DNA of 64,000 nt from Marinobacter pelagius. Lineage in GTDB: Bacteria; Pseudomonadota; Gammaproteobacteria; Pseudomonadales; Oleiphilaceae. Under the pieces are notes generated by a model. It did no database searches. It worked only from the letters and a program-made list of their open reading frames with translations, and was not told where the DNA came from. A program made the translations under genes and the position numbers. Positions 1 to 8,935 of the stretch are shown piece after piece. Where the stretch lies: assembly GCF_900114925.1 (NCBI RefSeq), contig NZ_FOUR01000004.1, forward strand, positions 62,001 to 126,000. The letters run 5' to 3'. The first letter of the stretch is position 1. Each line of letters starts with the position of its first letter.

Positions 1-107
1 GCATTGGGGTCTGTCAGGTAGGTTTCGAAAAGCTGTTCAACGTAGGCAAGATTTCCACCCTGCAGGTGGGAAGTCTGCCACAACTGCTCCATTATGCTTT
101 CGTGCAT
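1..107 (-). CDS. sucA: 2-oxoglutarate dehydrogenase E1, N-terminal fragment
   Basis: Only the first 35 codons lie in the window; the gene runs off its left edge. They begin MHESIMEQLWQTSHLQGGN and continue AYVEQLFETYL, the typical SucA start with the LWQ..HL.GGN..YVE..FE pattern. SucA is the thiamine-diphosphate-dependent E1 of the 2-oxoglutarate dehydrogenase complex. An AAGGTGAG ribosome site lies about 9 bases before the ATG at 107; a second in-frame ATG at 92 is possible. It follows sdhCDAB on the same strand, the usual gammaproteobacterial order. Confidence 0.85.
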   Translation of the reverse strand, partial: MHESIMEQLWQTSHLQGGNLAYVEQLFETYLTDPN

Positions 108-237
108 CTTGAATAGCTCACCTTGGGCTGGTGCGGGGAGCCGGTATGGTCGGTCAGGGGTAAAACTCAGTCAATACGGGTATCTACGGCATGACTTTGA
201 CCACCACACGCGACACGGATGTTTTCCATTCCCCAGT

Positions 238-268
238 GGTTTTTATACTCGGCAAGCCGCGAAAAACC
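238..268. repeat. Inverted repeat in sucA leader
   Basis: GGTTTTT pairs with AAAAACC, with an inner GGC-aa-GCC. On the minus strand it lies about 130 bases before sucA. It may be an RNA structure or a protein site; no function is assigned. Confidence 0.35.
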
Positions 269-336
269 TTTTAAGTTATCGTCACGGCATGCGTAGTGTG
301 CACCCGACTAAGACTTTTGACCATAAGCCTTTGGTT

Positions 337-363
337 GAAGGCCCCGCGTATAGCGAGGCCTTC
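337..363. terminator. Hairpin between sdhB and sucA
   Basis: GAAGGCC pairs with GGCCTTC around a 13-base loop that can pair further (CGC/GCG). There is no T-run on either side, so on the minus strand it looks more like an attenuating or mRNA-stabilising hairpin after sdhB than a full terminator. Confidence 0.45.
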
Positions 364-414
364 GGGGTGCTAACCTGGTCAGAACAGTATAGCGTCTGTG
401 TCGGAACCTGCTGA

Positions 415-1119
415 TCAGGTCGCCCGCTGCAGCAGGAGGTTCCGGATGTGGCCGATAGCCCTTGTGGGGTTCAGACCTTTCGGACAGACACTGACACAGT
501 TCATGATGCCCCGGCAGCGGAATACACTGAACGGATCGTCCAGGTCCGCCAGGCGCTCGGCCTGGGCGGTATCACGGCTGTCCGCCAGGAACCGGTAGGC
601 CTGCAGCAGGCCGGCCGGGCCAATGAACTTGTCCGGGTTCCACCAGAAGGACGGACAGGAAGTGGAACAGCAGGCACAGAGAATACACTCGTACAGGCCG
701 TCCAGCTTCTCCCGGTCTTCCGGGGACTGCAGGCGCTCGATCGCCGGCGCCGGCTTGTCGTTGATGAGGTACGGCATGACCTTTTCGTACTGCTTGTAGA
801 ACAGGCTCATGTCAACCACCAGGTCACGGATGACCGGCAGGCCCGGCAGCGGGCGCAGCACCAGCTTGTTGTTCTTCACCACCTGGGAAACAGGCGTGAT
901 ACAGGCCAGGCCGTTCTTGCCGTTCATGTTCATGCCGTCGGAGCCGCACACACCCTCGCGACAGGAGCGACGGTAGGACATGGTCGGATCTTTTTCCTTC
1001 ACCAGATTCAGCACGTCAAGAACCATCAGGTCCTTACCGGCGGGAATCTCTACCTCAACGTCCTGCATGTAGGGGGCGTTGTCAGTCTCGGGATTGTAAC
1101 GGTACAGGCTTACCAACAT
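415..1119 (-). CDS. sdhB: Succinate dehydrogenase iron-sulfur subunit
   Basis: 234 residues, the usual length. SdhB passes electrons from SdhA flavin to the membrane quinone site through three Fe-S clusters. The [2Fe-2S] ligands are in SCREGVCGSDG plus a later GLAC. The [4Fe-4S] motif is CILCACCSTSCP and the [3Fe-4S] region is CRGIMNCVSVCPKGLNP. The start is supported by AAGGGGAGG just upstream. The sdhA stop lies 16 bases before the start, so the two are translated from one mRNA. Confidence 0.97.
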   Translation of the reverse strand: MLVSLYRYNPETDNAPYMQDVEVEIPAGKDLMVLDVLNLVKEKDPTMSYRRSCREGVCGSDGMNMNGKNGLACITPVSQVVKNNKLVLRPLPGLPVIRDLVVDMSLFYKQYEKVMPYLINDKPAPAIERLQSPEDREKLDGLYECILCACCSTSCPSFWWNPDKFIGPAGLLQAYRFLADSRDTAQAERLADLDDPFSVFRCRGIMNCVSVCPKGLNPTRAIGHIRNLLLQRAT

Positions 1120-1135
1120 TCTCTACATCCTCCCC

Positions 1136-2908
1136 TTAGTAAGTCCGGATCTTCGGCTCGAACATCGGCACGGTCTTCGGCGCAAAGTTCACGTCACGCT
1201 TGCCAACCCGCTTGTCCAGAGGGAAGTACATGGAGTGCTTCAGCCAGTTCTCGTCGTCACGCTCGGTGAAATCGTTCCTGGCGTGGGCGCCACGACTTTC
1301 CTTACGCTCGAACGCGGAAATGGCTGTCGCCAGAGCAACCTCATAAAGATTGTCCAACTCGAGCGCCTCAATGCGAGCGGTATTGAAGGCATCACTGGTA
1401 TCAGCAAGCCTGGTGTTACGAACACGCTCGCCAATAGCCTCCAGCTTCTTCAAGCCCTCTTCCATGCTCTTGCCATCACGGAATACACCGAAATACAGCT
1501 GCATGCAGTTCTGAAGATCCTTGCGAACCTCTGCAACGCTCTCACCCTCGGAAGCGCTGTTCAGACGATCCAGACGAGCCATGGCTCGCTTGATATCTTC
1601 TTCGCTGGCGCCGTCAACTTCGAAGCCGCCGCGCAGTTGCTCTTCAATGTGCAGACCAGCCGCACGACCGAACACCACCAGATCCAGCAGAGAGTTGCCA
1701 CCCAGACGGTTGGCACCGTGTACGGACACACAGGCAGCCTCGCCACAGGCAAACAGACCCGGGATCGGCTTGTCGTTGCCGTTTTCGTCCTGGGTCAGAG
1801 CCTGGCCACCAACGTTGGTCGGAATACCACCCATCATGTAGTGACAAGTCGGCACAACCGGAATCGGCTCTTTCACCGGGTCCACGTGCGCAAAGGTGCG
1901 GGACAGCTCACAGATACCCGGCAGGCGCAGGTTCAGGGTTTCTTCACCCAGGTGATCCAGCTTCAGCAGCACGTGATCCTTGTCGGGGCCGCAGCCGCGA
2001 CCTTCCAGGATTTCCAGAACCATGGAGCGGGCCACAACGTCACGGCCGGCCAGGTCCTTCGCGTTCGGAGCATAGCGCTCCATGAAACGCTCACCTTCGG
2101 AGTTGATCAGGTAACCACCCTCACCGCGGCAACCTTCGGTCACCAGCGTACCGGCACCGTGGATACCGGTCGGGTGGAACTGCCACATCTCCATATCCTG
2201 CATCGGGAAGCCGGCACGCAGGGCCATACCGATACCGTCACCGGTGTTGATCATGGCGTTGGTGGTGGAGGCGTAGATACGGCCGGCACCACCGGTGGCC
2301 AGAACCGTGGCCTTGGATTTGATGTAGCAGACTTCACCCGTCTCGATCTCGATGGCAACAACACCAACCACTTCGTCTTTGGCGTTCTTGACCAGATCGA
2401 CGGCGTACCACTCATTAAGGAAGGTAGTACCGCCTTTCAGGTTGGCCTGGTAAAGAGTGTGCAGCAGCGCATGACCGGTACGGTCAGCAGCGGCACAGGT
2501 ACGGGCGGCCTGGGTGGGGTTGTCCGGACCCTTGGACTGACCGCCAAACGGACGCTGATAGATACGGCCCTGCTCGGTACGGGAGAACGGAAGGCCCATG
2601 TGCTCCAGCTCGAAAACAGCCTGCGGGCCTACGGAACACATGTACTCGATGGCGTCCTGGTCACCGATGTAGTCGGAGCCCTTGACGGTGTCGTACATGT
2701 GCCAGCGCCAGTCATCGTTGGGATCGGCGCTTGCGATCGCACAAGTGATACCGCCCTGGGCGGACACGGTGTGAGACCGGGTCGGAAATACTTTCGTGAT
2801 ACACGCGGTGTTGACGCCGGATTCAGTCAACTGAAGGGCGGCTCGCATACCGGCACCGCCACCACCGATAACAATCGCGTCAAAAGACATGGTCTTGATG
2901 TTAGCCAT
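1136..2908 (-). CDS. sdhA: Succinate dehydrogenase flavoprotein subunit
   Basis: 590 residues, full length. It oxidises succinate to fumarate with covalently bound FAD in the TCA cycle and complex II. The dinucleotide motif is [12 protein letters not shown] near residue 15. [10 protein letters not shown] holds the histidine that carries FAD, and FHPTG and [13 protein letters not shown] are conserved active-site and FAD segments. The start [11 protein letters not shown] matches Pseudomonas homologues. sdhD ends 3 bases upstream. Confidence 0.97.
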   Translation of the reverse strand: MANIKTMSFDAIVIGGGGAGMRAALQLTESGVNTACITKVFPTRSHTVSAQGGITCAIASADPNDDWRWHMYDTVKGSDYIGDQDAIEYMCSVGPQAVFELEHMGLPFSRTEQGRIYQRPFGGQSKGPDNPTQAARTCAAADRTGHALLHTLYQANLKGGTTFLNEWYAVDLVKNAKDEVVGVVAIEIETGEVCYIKSKATVLATGGAGRIYASTTNAMINTGDGIGMALRAGFPMQDMEMWQFHPTGIHGAGTLVTEGCRGEGGYLINSEGERFMERYAPNAKDLAGRDVVARSMVLEILEGRGCGPDKDHVLLKLDHLGEETLNLRLPGICELSRTFAHVDPVKEPIPVVPTCHYMMGGIPTNVGGQALTQDENGNDKPIPGLFACGEAACVSVHGANRLGGNSLLDLVVFGRAAGLHIEEQLRGGFEVDGASEEDIKRAMARLDRLNSASEGESVAEVRKDLQNCMQLYFGVFRDGKSMEEGLKKLEAIGERVRNTRLADTSDAFNTARIEALELDNLYEVALATAISAFERKESRGAHARNDFTERDDENWLKHSMYFPLDKRVGKRDVNFAPKTVPMFEPKIRTY

Positions 2909-2911
2909 CGA

Positions 2912-3259
2912 TTAAAGCCCCCAAAGAATCTGAATGCCCCACACCACATACACGAAAATCACGAGTACGCAGACAGTCTGGAACAGGAAACGCTGCATCG
3001 CGGATTTGATGTAGTCGGTGGAAACTGTCCACAAACCAACCCACGCATGCCCGGCAATGGACAGCAGAGCGAGCAGTGTAAAGATCTTGAACCACCCCTG
3101 ACCGAACAGAGCGGACCAGGACTGATAATCGACATCAGTGGTCACAAAAAAGCCAAGGAGGAACAGTGTATACAGGGCTAATACGTAAGCGGTGACCCGC
3201 TGGATGATCCAGTCCTGGATCCCGTTACGACCAATATTCGTTGCGCTGTTCATGCCCAT
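2912..3259 (-). CDS. sdhD: Succinate dehydrogenase membrane anchor subunit
   Basis: 115 residues with three predicted membrane helices, about residues 20-40, 58-80 and 92-112. The segment GHAWVGLWTVSTDYIKS carries the haem-ligand histidine and the Asp-Tyr near the quinone site typical of SdhD. The ATG at 3259 has AGGAG 7 bases upstream. It overlaps the end of sdhC by 10 bases, so translation is probably coupled. Confidence 0.93.
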   Translation of the reverse strand: MGMNSATNIGRNGIQDWIIQRVTAYVLALYTLFLLGFFVTTDVDYQSWSALFGQGWFKIFTLLALLSIAGHAWVGLWTVSTDYIKSAMQRFLFQTVCVLVIFVYVVWGIQILWGL

Positions 3260-3627
3260 ACCCAGACTCCTGCCAGAACGATGAGAATGACGGAAACCAC
3301 GATCGTAGCTTTCGCAGCGAGGCGACCGCTCTCAAGATCTTCACCGATGCCCATATCCATGAACAGGTGCTTGATACCTGCAACCAGGTGGTAAAGCAGA
3401 GCAGACAAAATGCCCCAGGTAATCAGCTTGGCAAGGAAGCTGTCCAGCAGTTCACTTACCCGACTGAACCCCTCTTCCCCGGACAGGGAAAGCTGAAGCC
3501 CATAAAGCAGGAACGCAACACCAACAAAAATGATGATGCCGCTGATACGGTGCAATATGGACGTAATGGCTGGCAGTGGAAAATGAAACTTGCCGAGATC
3601 GAGATTTACTGGTCGTTTGCTATTCAC
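3250..3627 (-). CDS. sdhC: Succinate dehydrogenase cytochrome b556 subunit
   Basis: 125 residues with three membrane helices; first gene of the sdh operon. The N-terminal SKRPVNLDL and PAITSILHRISG (quinone-binding region) and the later YHLVAGIKHLFMD (haem-ligand histidine) are SdhC signatures. Translation appears to start at GTG, with a GAGAG stretch just upstream. A good promoter lies about 185 bases upstream at 3811-3839. Confidence 0.94.
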   Translation of the reverse strand: MNSKRPVNLDLGKFHFPLPAITSILHRISGIIIFVGVAFLLYGLQLSLSGEEGFSRVSELLDSFLAKLITWGILSALLYHLVAGIKHLFMDMGIGEDLESGRLAAKATIVVSVILIVLAGVWVWA

Positions 3628-3810
3628 AGCGCTCTCACACTCTCTCTTGGTTCCGCGAAGCCGGCGAGCCGACGTACGGATGGTTGGTATGTAAGGTTCG
3701 GCCGATCGATACGCTACCGATAACCGATTGGTTCAGGAGGGCGGATGCCATCCAGATAGCTTGCTATGCTGCAGCTTGCGTGAAAGTGCATCCCCGATTC
3801 CGGGCTACGG

Positions 3811-3839
3811 ATTATAAGGAGTGACCCTTACAATTACAA
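3811..3839 (-). promoter_or_regulatory. sdhCDAB promoter
   Basis: On the minus strand TTGTAA, a 17-base spacer, then TATAAT. The -10 is perfect. It leaves a leader of about 175 bases before the sdhC GTG. Confidence 0.7.
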
Positions 3840-3989
3840 ACGCGTAGCTTCCTCCCCAGCCTGTATTTACGGGGCTTAAGCAATCTATAAGGATTATTGA
3901 CAAATCCATTTCTGCATTGCATCAGGCTCTGTTCGGGATTTCCCTGATTTACATCAATGGGGAATTCGACCTTTTTACGGCACCCTCCA

Positions 3990-4017
3990 TTGACAAAAAA
4001 AGCTGACGCCCTATATT
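3990..4017 (+). promoter_or_regulatory. gltA promoter
   Basis: TTGACA, a 16-base spacer, then TATATT. This gives a leader of roughly 80 bases before gltA. Confidence 0.75.
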
Positions 4018-4104
4018 TTGCCGCCAGTTTTGCGATAATACGCGCCTTCTAGCGCATCGACACATGCAGATAAAGCTTCCAAAGCTGATAAATAGGAGAG
4101 CACC

Positions 4105-5379
4105 ATGACCGACAGGAAAGCCACGCTCTCGGTGGGGGACAAGTCCATTGAGCTACCGATTTATTCCGGCACCGTCGGCCCTGACGTTATCGACGTACGA
4201 GGCCTGGTCCAGGAAGGCGTTTTCACCTACGACCCGGGATTTGTTTCCACAGCGGCCTGCGAATCAGCCATCACCTACATTGACGGTGCCAACGGGGTTC
4301 TCCTGCACCGCGGCTACCCTATTGACCAGCTTGCCGAGCACTCGGACTACCTGGAAGTCTGCTACCTGCTGCTGAACGGCGAACTGCCGTCCGAGGAAGA
4401 GAACAAGCGCTTCCACGACACTATCAAGAACCACACCATGCTGCACGACCAGATGCGCAACTTCTTCAACGGCTTCCGCCGTGACGCGCATCCGATGGCC
4501 ATCATGTGTGGCGTAGTGGGCGCGCTGTCCGCGTTCTACCACGACCAGATGGACGTGACCGACGAGACCCAGCGCCAGATCACTGCGCACCGCCTTATCG
4601 CCAAGATGCCGACCATCGCCGCCTGGTGTTACAAATACAGCCTGGGCCAGCCGTTCATGTACCCGCGGAACGACCTTTCCTACTCCGAGAACTTCCTGCA
4701 GATGATGTTTGGCGTTCCCTGTGAGGAATACAAGCCAAACCCGGTTCTGGCCAAGGCCATGGACAAGATCTTCATCCTGCACGCGGACCACGAGCAGAAC
4801 GCCTCTACCTCTACTGTACGCCTGGCCGGCTCCACCGGCGCCAACCCGTACGCCTGTATCGCTTCCGGCATCGCCGCCCTTTGGGGTCCGGCTCACGGTG
4901 GCGCCAACGAGGCAGTACTGGACATGCTGGCCGAGATCGGCGACGAAGCCAACATCGAGAAATTCATCGAGAAGGCCAAGGACAAGGACGACCCGTTCCG
5001 CCTGATGGGCTTCGGTCACCGCGTGTACAAGAACTTCGACCCGCGCGCCAAGGTGATGGCGCAGACTGCCCACGAAGTTCTGACCGAGCTTGGTCTGGAA
5101 AACGATCCTCTGCTGAAGATTGCCCAGCGTCTGGAAAAGATTGCCCTGGAAGACGAGTACTTCGTCGAGCGCAAGCTGTACCCGAACGTCGACTTCTACT
5201 CCGGCATCATCCTGAAGGCGATCGGTATCCCGACCTCCATGTTTACCGTGATCTTCGCGATGGCGCGCACCATCGGCTGGTTCTCCCACTGGAACGAAAT
5301 GGTCAGCGGCAACTACCGCATCGGCCGTCCGCGCCAGCTGTACACCGGCTCCGAAAAGCGGGATTATCCGAAGAAGTAA
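4105..5379 (+). CDS. gltA: Citrate synthase
   Basis: 424 residues, the length of the hexameric NADH-sensitive type found in Gram-negative bacteria. It condenses acetyl-CoA and oxaloacetate to citrate. Catalytic histidine motifs are [10 protein letters not shown] and [11 protein letters not shown], and the catalytic aspartate lies in [14 protein letters not shown]. The start is preceded by TAGGAGAG. It is transcribed alone, divergent from sdhCDAB, and ends in a strong terminator. Confidence 0.98.
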   Translation: MTDRKATLSVGDKSIELPIYSGTVGPDVIDVRGLVQEGVFTYDPGFVSTAACESAITYIDGANGVLLHRGYPIDQLAEHSDYLEVCYLLLNGELPSEEENKRFHDTIKNHTMLHDQMRNFFNGFRRDAHPMAIMCGVVGALSAFYHDQMDVTDETQRQITAHRLIAKMPTIAAWCYKYSLGQPFMYPRNDLSYSENFLQMMFGVPCEEYKPNPVLAKAMDKIFILHADHEQNASTSTVRLAGSTGANPYACIASGIAALWGPAHGGANEAVLDMLAEIGDEANIEKFIEKAKDKDDPFRLMGFGHRVYKNFDPRAKVMAQTAHEVLTELGLENDPLLKIAQRLEKIALEDEYFVERKLYPNVDFYSGIILKAIGIPTSMFTVIFAMARTIGWFSHWNEMVSGNYRIGRPRQLYTGSEKRDYPKK

Positions 5380-5410
5380 GTCTTCCAGAGACTTGCCAGC
5401 CGGAACGAGA

Positions 5411-5442
5411 GAGGCCGCTGATTTCAGCGGCCTCTTTTTTTA
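5411..5442 (+). terminator. gltA rho-independent terminator
   Basis: A perfect 10-bp stem GAGGCCGCTG / CAGCGGCCTC with a 4-base loop, followed by eight T. The convergent gene at 5459-6805 ends just beyond it. Confidence 0.93.
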
Positions 5443-5458
5443 TCTTCACGCTCACCAC

Positions 5459-6805
5459 CTACAACCCGAACGGGTAGGTATCCGGAACTCCCGGCAACAC
5501 ACCGGTCGCGAACGGCGTGATCGCCCGGGTCTCATCCAGCCAGATATACTCATCGAACTGCTCCGGCAGGCAGGCCCGGAAATAATGGCTCTGGCGCTCG
5601 GTTTCCGGCCGATAGATTACACCGATGGCCCGCTCCAGAAAGCGCTCCGACAGCGCCTCAAGCACCCTGCCCTGCGCCTTCTGAAACGGCAGCAGAAAAC
5701 CGGGGATACCGGTCTCGTGGCATACCCGCTCGAAACTGCCCTCCAGAGACGGCCGCACCCGCTTGATTTCCATCGGTGCGTCCCAGTTTGAGGCCGCCGC
5801 CACAGTACCGTGATCGGTGCCGAAGCCGATAGTATAAAGCTGCTTGCCGAACCGGGCCCGGCACAACCTGCCGATATTGAACTCGCCCCGCCGGCTCATG
5901 TCCGTTGCATCGGAATCGCCCACATGACTGTTATGGGCCCAGACCACTGCCTTGCTGCCATCTCCGTAGTGTTTCAGCAGAGACTCCAGGGTCTCGAACA
6001 TGTGGGTATCCCGCAGGTTCCACGCGCTGTGGGAGCCGTAATACATGGTGCGGTAATACTCCTCGGCATCCGCCACCAGCCGGGCGTTCTGGATCGCATC
6101 CAGAAACCGGTCGGAATCATGCTCGGCATAGCGCCGATGCCGGCCGAGCAGTTCGTTGAGCATGTCCAGAACCGGCTTTTCGCAGGTCTGATAATCCGGA
6201 TTGAGGGCTGCCTTGGCGTAAGTTGCCGGCTCACCCTCGAACGGCGCCAGGCATTCATATCGCTGCCGGGCATGGATCGCGAGATCCGGATCCACTTCTT
6301 CCAGGTACTCCAGCACCGCGCGAATCGAACTGTAGAGGCTGTAAAGATCAAGACCATGAAACGCCACCCGCTCATGGGCCGGGCGCGCGCTGTTGTAGTC
6401 ATGCAGCCAGTCGACAAAACCCCGCACTTCCTCGTTGCGCCACATCCAGGTAGGAAAACGGGAAAACGCAGTCCATTCCGAGGGCGGGTATTCGGCGTGG
6501 CGGACGTAGTGATCCACCCGAGCCGCGTCGGGCCAGTCCCCTTCAATAGCGACAAAGGAAAAGCCTTTCTTCTCGATAAGAGCGCGGGTGATACGTTGGC
6601 GGGCGAGATAGAATTCTGCGGTACCGTGGGACGCCTCTCCCAGAAGCACCACTCGCGCATCACCGATGCGAGCAAGCAGGTTATCCAGAGGCAGAGCAGT
6701 TACGGAACTGAAGGGCTCGGCAAGACCGGCCGTTGTCTTTGAAAGATCTGCTCCGCCCGTACCCGCAGAACCTCCAAAACCGAATGGATCATAACCAGTG
6801 GCCAT
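5459..6805 (-). CDS. Erythromycin esterase-like family protein
   Basis: 448 residues of the Ere-like superfamily. Conserved segments are LLGEASHGTAEFY (about 55-66, with the Glu and His that act as metal or general-base residues in Ere enzymes), AIEGDWPDA, FHGLDLYS, WAHNSHVGD and GFGTDHG. Most chromosomal members are of unknown substrate and resemble a protein annotated with succinoglycan biosynthesis, so macrolide resistance should not be assumed. The start has GGGAGGG upstream. It is a single gene, convergent with gltA. Confidence 0.85.
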   Translation of the reverse strand: MATGYDPFGFGGSAGTGGADLSKTTAGLAEPFSSVTALPLDNLLARIGDARVVLLGEASHGTAEFYLARQRITRALIEKKGFSFVAIEGDWPDAARVDHYVRHAEYPPSEWTAFSRFPTWMWRNEEVRGFVDWLHDYNSARPAHERVAFHGLDLYSLYSSIRAVLEYLEEVDPDLAIHARQRYECLAPFEGEPATYAKAALNPDYQTCEKPVLDMLNELLGRHRRYAEHDSDRFLDAIQNARLVADAEEYYRTMYYGSHSAWNLRDTHMFETLESLLKHYGDGSKAVVWAHNSHVGDSDATDMSRRGEFNIGRLCRARFGKQLYTIGFGTDHGTVAAASNWDAPMEIKRVRPSLEGSFERVCHETGIPGFLLPFQKAQGRVLEALSERFLERAIGVIYRPETERQSHYFRACLPEQFDEYIWLDETRAITPFATGVLPGVPDTYPFGL

Positions 6806-6902
6806 GGCAAGCCCTCCCCTCTGTCGGTGTCCTGATTACAGTCTAGTACACGAGGGGAAGCTCAGGTCAATTCTATGAAGTACAGCTAACACAATGAAAT
6901 AA

Positions 6903-6928
6903 AAAGAAAGGGGCCCGAAAGCCCCTTT
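6903..6928 (-). terminator. Terminator after M48-pilin gene
   Basis: On the minus strand an AAAGGGGC / GCCCCTTT stem with a 6-base loop is followed by a T-rich run (TCTTTTT). It is correctly placed 17 bases after the stop at 6945. Confidence 0.88.
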
Positions 6929-6944
6929 TGGTTATAGCGTGGGG

Positions 6945-8156
6945 CTACTGACAATCAGCGGGCAAATACTGCTCGTTCACGTTCTGGCCATAGCAGACCC
7001 AGCTGATCTCGCCGCTATCAACAGAGGGCTCAAGCACAATGTATTCCGACTCGCCGGAATCATCGACGCCCATTTCGACGCCGATCAGGCCTTCATCATA
7101 AACGTCGATAGAGTAGCTCTGCTCTTCATTTGCCAGGACCAGTTCGGGGTATCCCAACTCCTGCATCGTCACTGGCCAGGCCTGATTATCGTAGGCGTAG
7201 GACGTCACCCTGTCCTTAACACCCTGAGCCTCCGAGTAGGCCGCAGAGTAGCGGGCTTTTTCCGTATATTGCTGGTACGCGGGGATGGCCACCGCAGCCA
7301 GAACACCAATAATGGCCACCGTTACCAGGAGCGACGCCGCCCCACCAGCACCGCCACCCACCCGGGGCACGAACATCGACAGCGTCCAGGCCCACAAACT
7401 ACGCCGGGGATGCTTCACCTCCCTGCCCTGCGCAAGTGCCACCGCAGTCGCCATCCGTTTGGTCAGCCACGGATAGTCACCGGTCAGCTCATTGAACGAC
7501 ATCCAGAAACCATTGGTGGCCTGCACCTGACTGACGTACGCATCCACATTGATGGTCTTCCAGCGAGTATCCCCGGCGGCAATGGCTGCAATCGCCGCCT
7601 TGATGTCCTCCTCGGACTGGCAACAGGCAACGCCGTAACGATCGCAGGTATATTCCTCCGCGCGACGCAGAGCCGGGCCAACTATCGGCAACAACGAACC
7701 CGGCATTACAAACGCGCGCCAGGAAAGGTGCTTGCGGTGGATGTGGCCAAGTTCATGGCCAATGTAGAAGTCGATCGCACCAGGCTGATCTTCCAGGGCA
7801 TCGATTACATCGGTAAACAGCACCACAAAATGCCGGCCCAGGAATTTGGTGGCCAGTGCGTTAAAGAAATCCGTACGCAGCAGGTAAGCCTCAGGTACTT
7901 CCTTGACACCGACTTTCTGGCAACAACGGACCAGCCGCTCATACAAATCCGGATACTGCTCCTGGCTGATCCGCACCCCCGAACCTTTCAGGTGGGAGAT
8001 AAAAGCAGAATGCGCGAACAGAAAGAACACATACCCCAGAAGCAGGTACAACAAGACAATTCCAAAGGTACCGACAAACAACGCCAGCCAGATAATCGCT
8101 GAAAATACGACCGCTATCCTGAGCAACGGTTTCTCGTTTTTGTAAACCAATTCCAT
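6945..8156 (-). CDS. M48 metallopeptidase fused to pilin-like domain
   Basis: 403 residues. The N-terminus has two hydrophobic helices (about 12-50). A peptidase M48 domain follows with the zinc motif HELGH at 134-138 and the downstream glutamate in EEYTCD near 168. After a Gly-rich linker (267-273) comes a pilin-type helix, LLVTVAIIGVLAAVAIPAY (276-294), then QQYTEKAR. The polar tail ends with Cys388 and Cys402 in a WVC...PADC pattern like the disulfide loop of type IV pilins. The prepilin peptidase site G/FTLIE is absent, so the segment probably acts as a membrane helix plus ectodomain. Substrate unknown. Confidence 0.85.
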   Translation of the reverse strand: MELVYKNEKPLLRIAVVFSAIIWLALFVGTFGIVLLYLLLGYVFFLFAHSAFISHLKGSGVRISQEQYPDLYERLVRCCQKVGVKEVPEAYLLRTDFFNALATKFLGRHFVVLFTDVIDALEDQPGAIDFYIGHELGHIHRKHLSWRAFVMPGSLLPIVGPALRRAEEYTCDRYGVACCQSEEDIKAAIAAIAAGDTRWKTINVDAYVSQVQATNGFWMSFNELTGDYPWLTKRMATAVALAQGREVKHPRRSLWAWTLSMFVPRVGGGAGGAASLLVTVAIIGVLAAVAIPAYQQYTEKARYSAAYSEAQGVKDRVTSYAYDNQAWPVTMQELGYPELVLANEEQSYSIDVYDEGLIGVEMGVDDSGESEYIVLEPSVDSGEISWVCYGQNVNEQYLPADCQ

Positions 8157-8492
8157 GCTAATCCCTCAAATTAATGACTACAGGGTGACGGGCCACATCC
8201 GGGGCCCGGTTAATACAACCGGGCGAAAGCACAGGACAACGCACGAGGTGGTTCAGGGAGGAGGCGTCATTACGGTGCGTCCGCACAGTAGACGAAGGAG
8301 TATAGAAACAGCATCAAATCACTGCCACGGCTGCCTGCCGATTTCACGGACCAAGGGGCCAGAGTGTGACCAGGTTCAATAATGCGATGCCTATTTTCTC
8401 GATAACGCGGGGGAACCGACAAGAAAATGCCCCATCAAACTACGACCGGGAAAACTATATTCCCCAGGGCGTGCACAAAAGGAGGCAATATT
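8157..8492. other. Divergent intergenic region
   Basis: 336 bases between the M48-pilin gene and the small secreted-protein gene. It contains one perfect hairpin (8204-8224). No strong sigma-70 promoter was seen in either direction; a TATATT at 8456-8461 could be a -10 for the plus-strand gene but lacks a good -35. Confidence 0.5.
8204..8224. repeat. Perfect inverted repeat in M48-pilin leader
   Basis: GCCCGGTT-aatac-AACCGGGC, an 8-bp perfect stem with a 5-base loop about 50 bases before the M48-pilin start. It could be an operator or a leader hairpin. Confidence 0.45.
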
Positions 8493-8735
8493 ATGCGCTA
8501 CTTAGCTGCACTCTTATTTACAGTGTTCTTCGCCGCTTCGGCACTAGCCAGCCAGTGCCCTTCTCTGATGAGCCAGATCGACCGACAGCTTCAGTCAGTT
8601 CAACTCGACAGTGAGACCGAAGCCAGCATCAGGGCTCTGAGGGAAGAGGGAGAATCATTGCACAACCAGGGCAAACATTCAGAATCAGTGAAAGTGCTCA
8701 GGGAAGCAATGGATAAACTTGACGCGATGTCCTGA
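8493..8735 (+). CDS. Small secreted protein, 80 residues
   Basis: The ATG at 8493 has a strong AAAGGAGGC 8 bases upstream, which decides this start over an in-frame ATG 66 bases earlier. The product has a signal peptide (MRYLAALLFTVFFAASALAS). The mature part of about 60 residues is helical and charged with one cysteine near the new N-terminus. The segment EEGESLHNQGKHSESVKVL looks like half a TPR unit. Family not recognised; likely periplasmic. Confidence 0.8.
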   Translation: MRYLAALLFTVFFAASALASQCPSLMSQIDRQLQSVQLDSETEASIRALREEGESLHNQGKHSESVKVLREAMDKLDAMS

Positions 8736-8744
8736 CAACCAACA

Positions 8745-8777
8745 GCCAGGTAGCGGCAAGGAAGTTCGCTGCCTGGC
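8745..8777 (+). terminator. Hairpin after small secreted-protein gene
   Basis: GCCAGGTAGCG pairs with CGCTGCCTGGC (one G-T pair) 10 bases after the stop. There is no T-run, so termination may be partial. Confidence 0.5.
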
Positions 8778-8935
8778 ACCCGCCTACCCCTCGACAATTC
8801 TCGATAGCCTTGGGACATATCCATGAACGGGTCCCAACGGAGTGGGATCTGCGCTATGCTCCCTGTCGATTCGCAATAAAATGTTCCTCTCGACAATTTC
8901 ATATAATCAACAAGTTAGAGAACCCGGAGACAACT

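Larger units (their letters stand above)
108..414. other. sdhB-sucA intergenic region
   Basis: A 307-base spacer between the sdhB stop and the sucA start. It holds two inverted repeats (listed separately) and no credible gene. Open frames here lack a ribosome site and have no recognisable protein character. No convincing sigma-70 promoter for sucA was found, so read-through from sdh or an unusual promoter are both possible. Confidence 0.6.
3628..4104. other. Divergent sdhC / gltA control region
   Basis: 477 bases without a gene, between two divergent TCA operons. Each direction has a good sigma-70 promoter (listed separately). The rest is AT-richer than its surroundings and shows no further feature I can name. 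Confidence 0.7.

Noticed and set aside
94..598. Two short plus-strand open frames near the left edge
   Set aside because: They cross the sucA start, the intergenic hairpins and the sdhB 3' end, and look non-protein-like.
1235..3181. Long open frame of 648 codons antisense to sdhA-sdhD
   Set aside because: It mirrors strongly coding sdh genes in a GC-rich genome. Its translation is low-complexity and matches no family, and there is no ribosome site.
5459..6805. Macrolide-resistance gene
   Set aside because: Only superfamily-level similarity to Ere; the chromosomal housekeeping context gives no support for antibiotic resistance.
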